Positions 1 to 8,460 of a stretch of 64,000 bases of DNA are shown in pieces. Both the position numbers and the translations under genes were made by a program. Positions within the stretch are counted from its first letter, which is position 1, and the number at the start of each line of letters is the position of its first letter. Source of the stretch: JAFCUW01 sp049897565 (GTDB lineage Bacteria; Pseudomonadota; Gammaproteobacteria; Burkholderiales; Burkholderiaceae_D). The stretch lies in NCBI RefSeq assembly GCF_049897565.1, contig NZ_JAFCWM010000008.1:129873-193872 (forward strand), given 5' to 3'. The notes below the pieces were generated by a model. It saw only the letters and a program-made list of their open reading frames with translations. It was not told the origin of the DNA and made no database searches.

Positions 1-650
1 AGCGGATGCACGCCCTGCGCCTCGCAGGCGGCCACGACCATGTCGCCGAGCGGATCGTTGTCGGCGTGGCCGATCAGTTCGCCGCTGAGGCCGTCCGCCG
101 ACACCGGCAGCAGGCTGTCGGCCGCGCTCCAGCTGCCGGCCGGCGCAATCACCGTCATCACGCCTTGCGCGATCGGTTCGGCCACGATGCCGGGGTGGCG
201 CGGATCCTGCAGCGACAGCGCCATGTCCGCTTCGCCGAGGCGCAGCGCGTTGACGATCTCGCTGGTGTGGAACGTGGCCAGCTCGCAGCGCGTGGCCGGA
301 AAATCGCGCCGCCAGGCCGACATCGCCGCCGGCAGCACGCTGATGGCAATCGTCGGCGTCGACACCAGCCGGATGGTTTCCACCGCGCGGCCCTTCAGGC
401 TGGCGGCGAGGCGGCGGATGCCCTGCAGGTCGCGGTTCAGCTTTTCGGTCTCGACGAACAGGCGGTGCGCTTCGGGCTTCGGATACAGCTTGCCGCGCAC
501 GCGCTCGAACAGCGGCATGCCCAGTTGCAGCTCGGCGTGCTGCAGCACCTTCGTCACCGCCGGCTGCGAAATATGCAGCACCTGGGCGGCGCCGCTGATC
601 GTGCCAACTTGCATGATCGCGTGAAAGACTTCGATATGACGCAGGCGCAT
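1..650 (-). CDS. LysR-family transcriptional regulator (3' end outside window)
   Basis: Reading the minus strand from the ATG at 650 gives about 216 residues that stay open to the window edge. The protein begins MRLRHIEVFHAIMQVGTISG and continues into an AAQVLHISQPAVTKVL segment, which is the classic LysR winged helix-turn-helix at residues 1-60. The start of the substrate-binding domain follows. The C-terminal part lies before base 1. It is 76 bp downstream of the amidase gene and has the same orientation, so it could be read through from the peptidoglycan locus or be independent. The effector cannot be told from this part. Confidence in the family is high because the HTH is textbook; nothing supports a specific gene name. 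Confidence 0.9.
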   Translation of the reverse strand, partial: MRLRHIEVFHAIMQVGTISGAAQVLHISQPAVTKVLQHAELQLGMPLFERVRGKLYPKPEAHRLFVETEKLNRDLQGIRRLAASLKGRAVETIRLVSTPTIAISVLPAAMSAWRRDFPATRCELATFHTSEIVNALRLGEADMALSLQDPRHPGIVAEPIAQGVMTVIAPAGSWSAADSLLPVSADGLSGELIGHADNDPLGDMVVAACEAQGVHP

Positions 651-726
651 GGCCTCAACCTTCCATTAACGGCAACCCGCGGGCGCCAATCCATTCAGCA
701 TATAACAAATAGCTGGCGGCGGCGCC

Positions 727-1527
727 TCAAGGCGCCTTCGGCGCCGGCGTCGTCAGCACTTCGAGCAGCGCCGCCGTCTCGGCGTCCGGTGTGCCGTCGA
801 TGATGGCAGGGCGGTATTTCATCTGGAACGACGTGATCACCGACTTGGTGACAGCGTCGAGTTCGCCGGTCTTCGGCACCGCGTAACCGTGCGTGGCCAG
901 CTTCTGCTGGAACCAGGCCACGTCCGGCAGCTGCAGGTCGTACTGCGGCCGCACCGCCACCACGCGCGCCGCGTCCGGCCACACGATCAGGCCGGCTTGC
1001 GCCAGCTGGAACCACGGGAACATCGGCCCCGGGTCCTGCTTGCGGCCCGGCGCGATGTCGCTGTGGCCGAGAATGTTCTCCGGCGGCACCTGGTGCTTGG
1101 CGACGATTTCCTTCAGCAGCAAGATCAGCTGGTCGATCTGCGCTTGCGGGAACGGATACCAGATGCGCCCGTTCGGCCCTTCGGTAAAGCCCGGGTTGAC
1201 GATCTCGATGCCGACCGAACTGCCGTTGATCATCGTGTAGCCTTTCCAGTTCGACACGCCGGCGTGGTTGGCCTGGCGCGTCTCGTCGACCAGCTTGTAG
1301 ATGACCGGCTCGGCCTGGTCGGTCAGCAGGTAGTGGCTGCTGACAACCTGCGTGGTCAGTATCTTGATCGAGCTGGGCAGGTTGCTGACTGTGTAATGAA
1401 TCACGATGAATTTCACGCGGCTGCTCTGGCCGACGGCGTTGAGCGACGTGTCGATGCGCGGCCCCTGGCTGGCACAACCGGAGAGCAGGGCGATGATCAG
1501 GGCGGCAAGCAGTGTTTTCGTTTTCAT
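727..1527 (-). CDS. amiD: N-acetylmuramoyl-L-alanine amidase, AmiD-like outer-membrane lipoprotein
   Basis: Predicted to cut the bond between MurNAc and L-Ala in anhydro-muropeptides or intact peptidoglycan, on the periplasmic face of the outer membrane. The protein starts MKTKTLLAALIIALLSGC, a lipoprotein signal with the lipid-accepting Cys at residue 18. The Amidase_2 fold follows, with zinc-binding His44 in FIVIHYT and a second His and an Asp in the GHSDIAPGRKQDPGP stretch. A C-terminal PG_binding_1-like domain covers roughly residues 190-255. An upstream ATG at 1557 would overlap the kinase gene and place ten residues before the lipobox, so 1527 was chosen. It is the last gene of the amino-sugar operon (19 bp after the kinase stop), which fits a role in freeing amino sugar from peptide. 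The fold is secure; the AmiD assignment rests on the lipoprotein signal and C-terminal domain. Confidence 0.85.
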   Translation of the reverse strand: MKTKTLLAALIIALLSGCASQGPRIDTSLNAVGQSSRVKFIVIHYTVSNLPSSIKILTTQVVSSHYLLTDQAEPVIYKLVDETRQANHAGVSNWKGYTMINGSSVGIEIVNPGFTEGPNGRIWYPFPQAQIDQLILLLKEIVAKHQVPPENILGHSDIAPGRKQDPGPMFPWFQLAQAGLIVWPDAARVVAVRPQYDLQLPDVAWFQQKLATHGYAVPKTGELDAVTKSVITSFQMKYRPAIIDGTPDAETAALLEVLTTPAPKAP

Positions 1528-1546
1528 GGTCGGAATGTGAAGTGGG

Positions 1547-2449
1547 TTATTTGGCAATCCGCGCCGCGGCGTGGTGCGCCTGGCTGACGGTCTGGGTCAG
1601 TGCTATGTCGGACGGCAAGGCGGCGCGCATGGCGCCGAAAATACTCGGGTGCAGCGCGGCCGCGCGGCCTGCCAGCGCCACCGGGCGCACGCCGAAGCGC
1701 TCGGTCAGCGCGCGCGCCAGCCGCGCCAGCTCGAGTCCGGCGCTGTGCAAAATGGCGGCGGCGGCCGGGTCTTCGACACTGGCGGCGACGGCCAGCGCCA
1801 GCTTGCCCACTTCGCCGCGTTCCTGGCCGTAGATGAACTGGCGCGAGAACGACCAGTCGTCGCCGCCGACGTGCTCAAACACCGCGCGCGCCATCGCCGA
1901 CTGCCGCCAGCGGCCCGGGCACTCGTCTTCGTTGCGCCAGATCTGGCGCAGCGCTTCGCGGGCGATCCAGAAGCCGCCGCCGCCGTCATCCAGCATCACG
2001 CCGCGTCCGCCGGCGCGGTGGAACTGCTGCTCGGCGTCGATGAAGGCGCCGATCGAGCCGGTGCCGGCGTACACCAGGTAGCCTTCGCCCGGCGCGAAAC
2101 TGTCGAGGTAGGCAATTTCGATATCGTTGCACAGCGTGACGGCCTGGGCATTCAGCCCGAGCAGCTCGGCCAGCCAGCGCTGCAACTGTTCGCCGTCGCC
2201 GCCGAACCCGGTCATGCCGGCGCGCACGCAGACCGGACGGCCATGCAGCAGCACCGCGCGGGCCAGCTCGGCAAAATTGGCGTGCACCGTCTGGCGGCCG
2301 GCCGCGCTGCCCATCTGCAATGCCGACAGGCCGGCCACCTGGCCTTCGGCGACGATGGCGCCGACCGCGTCGGCCAGCGCCCAGCGCGTCTGGGTGCCGC
2401 CGGCGTCGATGCCGAGGCCGAACGCGCCTGGAACAACTGCTTGGTTCAT
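1547..2449 (-). CDS. BadF/BadG/BcrA/BcrD-type amino-sugar kinase (GlcNAc / MurNAc kinase)
   Basis: A 300-residue sugar kinase of the ASKHA superfamily. The phosphate-1 loop GIDAGGTQTRWAL is near the N-terminus and a second glycine-rich loop (VYAGTGSIGA) is near residue 125, as in N-acetylglucosamine kinases and the clostridial MurNAc/GlcNAc kinase MurK. Because murQ lies in the same operon and MurQ needs MurNAc-6-phosphate, MurNAc is a likely substrate beside GlcNAc. That is an inference from context, since the family cannot be resolved by eye. The start at 2449 lies 13 bp after the stop of the glycosidase-like gene, so the two are co-transcribed. Confidence 0.85.
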   Translation of the reverse strand: MNQAVVPGAFGLGIDAGGTQTRWALADAVGAIVAEGQVAGLSALQMGSAAGRQTVHANFAELARAVLLHGRPVCVRAGMTGFGGDGEQLQRWLAELLGLNAQAVTLCNDIEIAYLDSFAPGEGYLVYAGTGSIGAFIDAEQQFHRAGGRGVMLDDGGGGFWIAREALRQIWRNEDECPGRWRQSAMARAVFEHVGGDDWSFSRQFIYGQERGEVGKLALAVAASVEDPAAAAILHSAGLELARLARALTERFGVRPVALAGRAAALHPSIFGAMRAALPSDIALTQTVSQAHHAAARIAK

Positions 2450-2462
2450 GCTGATCGGTCCT

Positions 2463-4079
2463 CTATTTGACCGATACCGGCACGCGCGCGCTCTCGTTGC
2501 CCAGGCGGTCGACCGCGTTGACGAACACCGCGCTGGCGGCGCCCAGTTTCGGGTCGTCGGCGATGCTGATGTCGGCGCGCGACGCCGGCGTCACGGCGAA
2601 GCGCCACTCATTGCCGTAGCGCGACCAGATCGCATACTGTGTGTTGTCCTTGCCTGGCGACAGCTTCAGGCTGACGCCCTTGCCGTCGCGCCGGGCGCTG
2701 ACGCTCGGCACGCCAGGCGCGACGGTACCGAGCCACGGCGTTGCCGGCACCAGCGCCGGCCCCGCGTAGTGACTCGCCTTGAGCTGGTCGGTGATGCCCT
2801 TGCGGTTGCCCATCAGCGCAGCCATGCTGAAGTGCACGTGGCCGGTGGCGCCCGGGCGCGTGCGAGTCACGCCGACCTGCTGGACGATTTCTTGCGGCTG
2901 GAAATCCTTGGTCGGCGCGCCGATCCGGCTGGTAAACAGCCCCGGCCAGATGTGGCGGCCCTTGCGGTTCTGCGCTACCCAGTAGTCGAGCAGCACCGGA
3001 TACGACTGCGGCGGCGCCGCGATCGACCAGTACAGCTGCGGCGACAGGTAGTCGAGCCAGCCGTTTTCCAGCCACAGCTCGGCGTCCGCGTACAGCTTGT
3101 CGTACTGGCTGAAGCCGACGATGCCGGCCGGGCGCAGCGCCGGCTTGCCCAGGCCAAACGGGCTGATGCCGAACAGCACCCAGTTCTTTTCGCGGTGAAT
3201 GCCGGTGTACAGCGCCTCGATCAGGCGGTTGACGTTGTCGCGCCGCCAGGCCGAGCGATCGAGCTTGCCGCCGGACTGCAGGTAGCGCTGCCAGGCCGGC
3301 TGGTCGGGGAAGTCGAGCTCGGTCCTCGGCGCATTGCCGTCGAGCGCCGCCGCTTCACCGGCAGCGCCGGGCGCCTCGATCGGGTACGGATAGAAGTAGT
3401 CATCGATGTGCACGCCGTCGATGTCGTAGCGGCGCACCACGTCGAGCACGACGTCGAGCGTCTGCTTCGACGCCGATTCCTCGGCCGGGTCCATCCACAG
3501 GAACTTGCCGTAGGTCTTCACCGCAGCGGGATTGAGCTTGGCGATGTGGTTGGCGGACACCGGCGACTTGGCGCCCGAGTGGCGTGCCCGGTATGGGTTG
3601 AACCAGGCGTGCAGCTGCAGGCCGCGCGCATGCGCTTCGGTCACCCAGAACTTCAGCGGATCGTACATCGGCTGCGGCGCCGCGCCTTGCGTGCCGGTCA
3701 GGTATTCGGTCCACGGCTCCAGCTTGGACGGGTAGATCGCGTCGGCGCTCGGGCGCACCTGCAGCACCACCGCGTTCAGGTTCATCGCGCGGGCGCGGTC
3801 GAGGATGGCGATCGCCTCGGCCTGCTGCTGCGCCGGATTCAAATTCGGCTTGGTCGGCCAGTCGATGTTGGCCACCGTCGACACCCAGGCGGCGCGAAAT
3901 TCGCGCGGCGCCGCCGGCGGCAACGACGTCGGACCGGCCGGCAGCGCGCCTGGCGTGACGGCGCCCGGTGCGGCGACGACCGCGGGATCTTTTGGCTTGA
4001 CCGTGGTGCAGCTTGCCAACAGCGCGGCAATCGACAGCGCGCCGGCGAGCCAGCCGATTTTTTTGGTAGTAGGTTGCAC
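2463..4079 (-). CDS. GHL10-family (DUF187/YngK-like) glycoside-hydrolase-like lipoprotein
   Basis: A 538-residue surface or periplasmic lipoprotein. The start is a GTG at 4079: it has an ACGGAG ribosome site 5 nt upstream (complement of 4085-4090), whereas an ATG at 4112 lies inside the preceding gene and just re-reads its end. The signal peptide ends in LLASC. The body is a TIM-barrel of the glycosyl-hydrolase-like 10 family: FRAAWVSTVANIDWP opens it, and YDIDGVHIDDYFYPYP carries the acidic residues typical of the family. The C-terminal ~100 residues look like a beta-sandwich (fibronectin-like) domain. Substrate unknown; the neighbours (murQ, amidase, amino-sugar kinase) suggest a peptidoglycan glycan fragment. 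Family confidence is high, activity unproven. Confidence 0.85.
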   Translation of the reverse strand: MQPTTKKIGWLAGALSIAALLASCTTVKPKDPAVVAAPGAVTPGALPAGPTSLPPAAPREFRAAWVSTVANIDWPTKPNLNPAQQQAEAIAILDRARAMNLNAVVLQVRPSADAIYPSKLEPWTEYLTGTQGAAPQPMYDPLKFWVTEAHARGLQLHAWFNPYRARHSGAKSPVSANHIAKLNPAAVKTYGKFLWMDPAEESASKQTLDVVLDVVRRYDIDGVHIDDYFYPYPIEAPGAAGEAAALDGNAPRTELDFPDQPAWQRYLQSGGKLDRSAWRRDNVNRLIEALYTGIHREKNWVLFGISPFGLGKPALRPAGIVGFSQYDKLYADAELWLENGWLDYLSPQLYWSIAAPPQSYPVLLDYWVAQNRKGRHIWPGLFTSRIGAPTKDFQPQEIVQQVGVTRTRPGATGHVHFSMAALMGNRKGITDQLKASHYAGPALVPATPWLGTVAPGVPSVSARRDGKGVSLKLSPGKDNTQYAIWSRYGNEWRFAVTPASRADISIADDPKLGAASAVFVNAVDRLGNESARVPVSVK

Positions 4080-4093
4080 GAGAACTCCGTTTT

Positions 4094-5236
4094 TTAAACT
4101 TTGACAAACCATTTATTGCGCCACATGATCCAGGCGATGCCGAACATGAAGGCGTTAAACAGCAGAGCATAAAGCAAGGACGTATTCACCGGCGCGATCG
4201 GCAGCGCGCGGATCGGCGCATACAGCATCCTGCCGAGCGACAGCAAGCTGCCGTCGGGCTGAGTGAATTTGATAAAGCCGAGCATCTTGGCGATCAGCCC
4301 GGACATCGCGAAGATGAACAGCGCGTTCATGCCGTAGATGACGAACGGGCGGCTCCAGCGGCCGGCCGCTTCGCGCAGCGCCGCGCTGGGCGTCACGTCC
4401 AGCAGCCAGTAAAAAGCGGCGAACGCCAGCAGCGCCCAGCCGCTCATCAACAGGCAGTACGACGGCGTCCACAGGCTCTTGTTGATCGGCATAAGGGTGG
4501 CGTCGAGAATCGAGCCGAGCGCCAGCAGCACCAGGCCGGCCAGCAGCAGCCACACGGTCTGTTCGCTGCGCGGCGTGTTCGATAACAGCCAGCGCCCGGC
4601 CAGCACGCCGACCAGTTGGCTGCACAGCGCGGGAATGGTGCTGACCAGCCCTTCCGGGTCCCACGTTTTTGCCTGCACCCACAGGTGCTTGCCCAGCACG
4701 AGCCGGTCGAGCCAGGCGCCGATGTCCTTGCCCGGCTCCAGTACGCCGGCGCCGATGCCGGGCACCGGCACCCACAGCATCAGCACCGAATACGCAGCCA
4801 GAAGGGCGGCGATCCAGCCGAGCTGCTGGCGCCAGCTGCAATACACGACGATCGGCGCGGCCAGCAGGGTGCACACGGCAATGCGCTGCAGCACGCCGGG
4901 AATCCGCACGGTGGCGAAATTAAAATTGGGCATCAGGTTCAGCGCGAAGCCGATCAGGAAGATCAGCAGAGCGCGCACGGCCAGCTTGCGCAGCAACGTC
5001 GGCTTGTCGAAACCGGCCGCGGCCAGGCGCCCCAGCGACAACGCCATCGACACGCCGCCGATAAACAGAAAGAACGCAAAGATCGTGTCGGTGAAGGTCC
5101 AGCCGTTCCACTTGGCATGGGCCAGCTGCGGATACAGGTTGCCCCAGTCGCCGGGATTATTCACCAGCACCATGGCGGCGATGGTGAAGCCGCGAAATGC
5201 GTCCAGCGATGTCAGGCGGGTCCCGGTATCCTTCAT
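4094..5236 (-). CDS. nagX: NagX-like membrane acyltransferase (DUF5009 / heparan-alpha-glucosaminide N-acetyltransferase family)
   Basis: A 380-residue polytopic inner-membrane protein with about ten hydrophobic segments. The N-terminal signature RLTSLDAFRGFTIAAMVLVNNPG is shared with lysosomal HGSNAT and bacterial NagX/YeiB-type proteins. In other proteobacteria nagX genes sit with GlcNAc transport and catabolism genes, and the protein is thought to acetylate glucosamine units across the membrane. It starts 5 bp after the MFS carrier stop, and its own 3' end provides the ribosome site of the following gene, so the three are tightly co-translated. The role in amino-sugar uptake is inferred from family and context. 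Confidence 0.85.
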   Translation of the reverse strand: MKDTGTRLTSLDAFRGFTIAAMVLVNNPGDWGNLYPQLAHAKWNGWTFTDTIFAFFLFIGGVSMALSLGRLAAAGFDKPTLLRKLAVRALLIFLIGFALNLMPNFNFATVRIPGVLQRIAVCTLLAAPIVVYCSWRQQLGWIAALLAAYSVLMLWVPVPGIGAGVLEPGKDIGAWLDRLVLGKHLWVQAKTWDPEGLVSTIPALCSQLVGVLAGRWLLSNTPRSEQTVWLLLAGLVLLALGSILDATLMPINKSLWTPSYCLLMSGWALLAFAAFYWLLDVTPSAALREAAGRWSRPFVIYGMNALFIFAMSGLIAKMLGFIKFTQPDGSLLSLGRMLYAPIRALPIAPVNTSLLYALLFNAFMFGIAWIMWRNKWFVKV

Positions 5237-5241
5237 CGGCG

Positions 5242-6510
5242 CTACTTCTTGCCGAACTCTGGGTCGATCTTCACCATCGCCGCCATGATGAACGCCGGAA
5301 TCGTCATCACGCAGACGTAGATGAAGAAGTGCTGGTAGCCAAGGTATTCCTGGATGCGGCCGCTGACCATGCCCGGCACCATCATGCCGAGCGCCATCAG
5401 GCCGGTGCAGATGGCGTAGTGGGCGGTCTTGTGCTCGCCGTCGGCCACCATGATCATGTACATCATCATGGCGGTAAAGCCGAAGCCATAGCCGAACTGT
5501 TCAAGCGCCAGGAAGGCCGACACCACCACCAGGTCCTGCGGCTGTGCGCTGGCCAGGTAGACGAACACCAGGTCGGGAATGTGCACCGAGAACACCATCA
5601 ACCACAGGCAGCGCTTCAGGCCAAGCCGCGAAATGACGTAGCCGCCGAGCAGTCCGCCGAGCACCAGCGCGCTCACGCCGACGGTGCTGTAGGCAATGCC
5701 AACCTGCGTGGTAGTCAGGCCCAGCCCGCCCTTGACGACCGGATCCATCAGGAACGGCGCGACCAGCTTGAGCAGTTGCGACTCGCCCAGCCGGTACGTC
5801 AAGATGAAGCCGAGGATCAGCCAGATGTCGCGTCGCTTGAAGAACGCGCCGAAGGTGGCGAAGAATTCCTTTAAGTAATTATCGGTCTGCACCACCGCGT
5901 GGTCCTCGAGCGGGCGCGGCAGCACGAAGCGGTGGTACACGCACAACAGCAGGAACATGGCCGCCAGCACGAAAAAGACAACCGACCAGGCGAAGTGGAC
6001 ATCGCCCGTACGCTCGGTCAGCTGGCCGGCCAGGTACACCAGGCCGCCCTGGCCGGCCAGCATGCCGAGCCGGTAGAAGGTGCTGCGCACGCCGACGAAC
6101 GCGGCCTGCTGCTGCTGGCGCAGGCCCAGCATGTAGAAGCCGTCGGCGGCAATGTCATGGGTGGCCGAACTGAACGCCATCAGCCACATCACCGCCAGGC
6201 TGGCCTGGAAAAAGCCGGGCAGGCGCATCGTCAGCGCCACCATCGCCAGCGACGCGCCGATCACCAGCTGCAGGCCGACGATCCACCAGCGCTTGGTGCG
6301 GAACATGTCGACCACGGGCGACCACAGCGGCTTGATCACCCACGGCAGGTACAGCCAGCTGGTGTAGAGCGCGATGTCGGTGTTCGAAATGCCGAGGTCC
6401 TTGTACATCACCACCGAGAGCATCATCACGATGACGTACGGAATCGACTGGCTGAAATACAGGGACGGGATCCATGCCCACGGACGGCTCTTCACTGGTG
6501 CTTTTTGCAT
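5242..6510 (-). CDS. MFS transporter, AmpG-like (muropeptide / amino-sugar importer)
   Basis: A 422-residue, twelve-helix major facilitator. The segment SSATHDIAADGFYMLGL corresponds to the SATQDI region that marks the AmpG muropeptide permease group, and WVIKPLWSPVVDMF matches its loop 2-3. The expected cargo is anhydro-MurNAc-containing muropeptides or free amino sugars crossing the inner membrane. It lies 32 bp after murQ and immediately before nagX. Whether this is the cell's main AmpG or a dedicated sugar carrier cannot be decided here: the operon also contains a kinase for an unphosphorylated sugar, which favours a sugar or disaccharide cargo. Confidence 0.8.
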   Translation of the reverse strand: MQKAPVKSRPWAWIPSLYFSQSIPYVIVMMLSVVMYKDLGISNTDIALYTSWLYLPWVIKPLWSPVVDMFRTKRWWIVGLQLVIGASLAMVALTMRLPGFFQASLAVMWLMAFSSATHDIAADGFYMLGLRQQQQAAFVGVRSTFYRLGMLAGQGGLVYLAGQLTERTGDVHFAWSVVFFVLAAMFLLLCVYHRFVLPRPLEDHAVVQTDNYLKEFFATFGAFFKRRDIWLILGFILTYRLGESQLLKLVAPFLMDPVVKGGLGLTTTQVGIAYSTVGVSALVLGGLLGGYVISRLGLKRCLWLMVFSVHIPDLVFVYLASAQPQDLVVVSAFLALEQFGYGFGFTAMMMYMIMVADGEHKTAHYAICTGLMALGMMVPGMVSGRIQEYLGYQHFFIYVCVMTIPAFIMAAMVKIDPEFGKK

Positions 6511-6542
6511 AGGTCTTTCGTGATCGAGCCGTGCATCGTGCT

Positions 6543-7424
6543 TTATGCGGCGAGTGCCTGGCGCACGCTGCCGCGCGCCACCTCGAGCAAGGCCCTGGCC
6601 TGGTCGATACTGGTTTTTTTAGACAGGGCCACGATGGCGACCTTGACGTGGAAATCACATTGTTCCAACGCCGCGCGGGCCGCGCTTTCGTCGGCGCCGG
6701 TGGCAAACATCGTCAGCCGTACCGCGCGCAGCACCAGCTTGGCGTTGGTCGGCTTCAAGTCTACCATCAGGTTGCCATAGACCTTGTTCAAACGCACCAT
6801 CAGCGCCGACGAAAATGTGTTCAGCGCGATCTTTTGCGAGGTGCCCGCTTTCAGCCGCGTGCTGCCGGAAATGATTTCGGCGCCGGTGTCGAGCGTGACG
6901 CCGATCTCGGCTTCGCCGGCCACCGGCGAATCGGTATTGTTGGCAAAGCCGACCGTCAACGCACCGGCCGCGCGGGCGGCGCGCAGCGCGCCCAGCACGT
7001 ACGGCGTGGCGCCGGACGCGGCCAGCAGCAGCACCACGTCGTTGGCCGTCGGCTTGGTGGCGATCAGGTCGGCGGCGCCCTGCTCGAGGTCGTCCTCGGC
7101 GCCTTCGACGGCGACGAACATGGCCTGCTGGCCGCCGGCCAGCAGCGCCAGCGCGCGCTCATGCGGCCAGGAAAAGGTCGGGTACAACTCCACGCTGTCG
7201 AGCAGGCCAAGGCGGCCCGACGTGCCGGCGCCGACATAGATCAGGCGCCCGCCCGCTTCCATCCGCGGCACCGCGGCGGTGACGGCGGCGGCCAGGCGCG
7301 GCGCCGCCGCGCGCACCGCCTTGACGGCGTTGGTCTGGTCGTCGACCAGCGTATTGATCAGTTCGGTCGTCGGATACTGGTCGAGCTGCGCGTGTTCCGC
7401 GGAGGGAGTTTCTGTTTTGAGCAT
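6543..7424 (-). CDS. murQ: N-acetylmuramic acid 6-phosphate etherase
   Basis: Cleaves the D-lactyl ether of MurNAc-6-phosphate, giving GlcNAc-6-phosphate and D-lactate in the cytoplasm. The 293-residue protein has the usual family length. Recognisable parts are the N-terminal TTELINTLVDDQ, the sugar-phosphate SIS-domain motif YVGAGTSGRLG, and the KAGTSQKIALN stretch. It is the first structural gene after the GntR regulator and is preceded by a candidate operator. With the kinase (1547-2449) it completes the path from MurNAc to GlcNAc-6-phosphate. NagA and NagB are not in the window. Confidence 0.96.
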   Translation of the reverse strand: MLKTETPSAEHAQLDQYPTTELINTLVDDQTNAVKAVRAAAPRLAAAVTAAVPRMEAGGRLIYVGAGTSGRLGLLDSVELYPTFSWPHERALALLAGGQQAMFVAVEGAEDDLEQGAADLIATKPTANDVVLLLAASGATPYVLGALRAARAAGALTVGFANNTDSPVAGEAEIGVTLDTGAEIISGSTRLKAGTSQKIALNTFSSALMVRLNKVYGNLMVDLKPTNAKLVLRAVRLTMFATGADESAARAALEQCDFHVKVAIVALSKKTSIDQARALLEVARGSVRQALAA

Positions 7425-7441
7425 GCCGTCTGACGTGGATG

Positions 7442-7472
7442 GGTGGTTGCTACCAGTGTAATACCAACCACC
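7442..7472. promoter_or_regulatory. Candidate GntR operator upstream of murQ
   Basis: A perfect 8-bp inverted repeat, GGTGGTTG (7442-7449) and CAACCACC (7465-7472), flanks two direct copies of TACCA (7451-7455 and 7462-7466). It lies about 20-50 bp upstream of the murQ start and is the only strong symmetry in the gap between the GntR gene and murQ, so it is the natural candidate for that regulator's binding site. No binding consensus was available to compare with. Confidence 0.45.
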
Positions 7473-7537
7473 GGGCGCATCCCATGAAAGGAGATGCCGC
7501 GGCCATTCCGAAAAGTTATGCAGACTTCACCATCGTT

Positions 7538-8278
7538 TTACGAAACCCGTCGCATTTCCGCTACAAAATCGTAGTGGTCGCTGCGGCAATACGAGTGCGT
7601 CAGCTCGACCGCCTGGCCCGACTCGAGATAGCCGATGCGCGTAATGAACAGCACCGCCTGGCCTTCCGGAATGCCGAGCTGGCCGGCCAGGATCGCCGGC
7701 GCGTTCATCGCGCGGATGTGCTGCAGCGCGCGCACCGGCATGTGGCCCGTCAGCGCCAGGTGTTCGTACAGCGAGCCGCCGACGCTGTCCGGGCGCGGCA
7801 GCACGCTGGCCGGAATCACGCTGACCTCGTAGGCCATGACGACGTCATCGGCCAGGCGCAGCCGTTCGAGGCGGGCGACGCGCGCGTGCGGCGACAGCCC
7901 CAGGCTCAGTTGCTCGTCGGCGGCGGCGACGACGATGGCGCGCTTCAGCCATTGCGAGCGCGGCCGGTAGCCGCGCTGCAGCAGCTGCTCGGAAAAACTC
8001 GACAGGTTCGACAGCGGCTGCTCGATGCGCGGCGCGATGTAGTTGCCCGAGCCGCGGCGGCGCACCACCAGCCCCTGGCCGACCAGCTGGTCGATCGCCT
8101 TGCGCGCCGTCACGCGCGACACGTCGAGCTGCTCCGACAGCAGGCGCTCCGACGGCAGCGCCTGATCGACCTGGTAGCGGCCTTCCCGCACATCCTGGAT
8201 CAGCTTGCGCGCCACCTGCATATATAGAGGGGAATTGTCGTTCAAGTTGGCCCTGAAGTCGGTACTCGTATCGCTCAT
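7538..8278 (-). CDS. GntR-family regulator with UTRA effector domain (NagR/HutC type)
   Basis: A 246-residue regulator. The N-terminal winged helix spans about residues 10-75 (SPLYMQVARKLIQDVREG ... LPSERLLSEQLDVSRVTARK). A UTRA ligand-binding domain fills the rest, with the typical RLRLADDVVMAYE and LTHSYCRSDHYDF motifs. UTRA proteins of the NagR/DasR group sense phosphorylated amino sugars, which suits a repressor of the murQ operon directly downstream. The ATG at 8278 is used because the 28 residues an upstream start would add match no GntR N-terminus. It is divergent from the serine hydrolase gene (gap 182 bp), so it may control both sides. Confidence 0.9.
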   Translation of the reverse strand: MSDTSTDFRANLNDNSPLYMQVARKLIQDVREGRYQVDQALPSERLLSEQLDVSRVTARKAIDQLVGQGLVVRRRGSGNYIAPRIEQPLSNLSSFSEQLLQRGYRPRSQWLKRAIVVAAADEQLSLGLSPHARVARLERLRLADDVVMAYEVSVIPASVLPRPDSVGGSLYEHLALTGHMPVRALQHIRAMNAPAILAGQLGIPEGQAVLFITRIGYLESGQAVELTHSYCRSDHYDFVAEMRRVS

Positions 8279-8460
8279 TGTTGTCTTTCGATCGGTCCGG
8301 CACCGGCCTGACCCCGCGTGGCAGCATTTTATCCCGACTTGATCGGCCCAGTCATCAGGCATGATGCCGTATCAAAAGTTATAGCACATTAACTTCAATT
8401 CATTGGCTCCCGCCCGAAGCTGTCCCTTATGCTGTGATGAAAACAACCAAGGAGACCACG

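Noticed and set aside
2127..4097. A 656-codon plus-strand open frame opposite the kinase and GHL10 genes
   Set aside because: Low-complexity Arg/Val/Gly-rich shadow. The minus-strand genes have lipoprotein signals and catalytic motifs.
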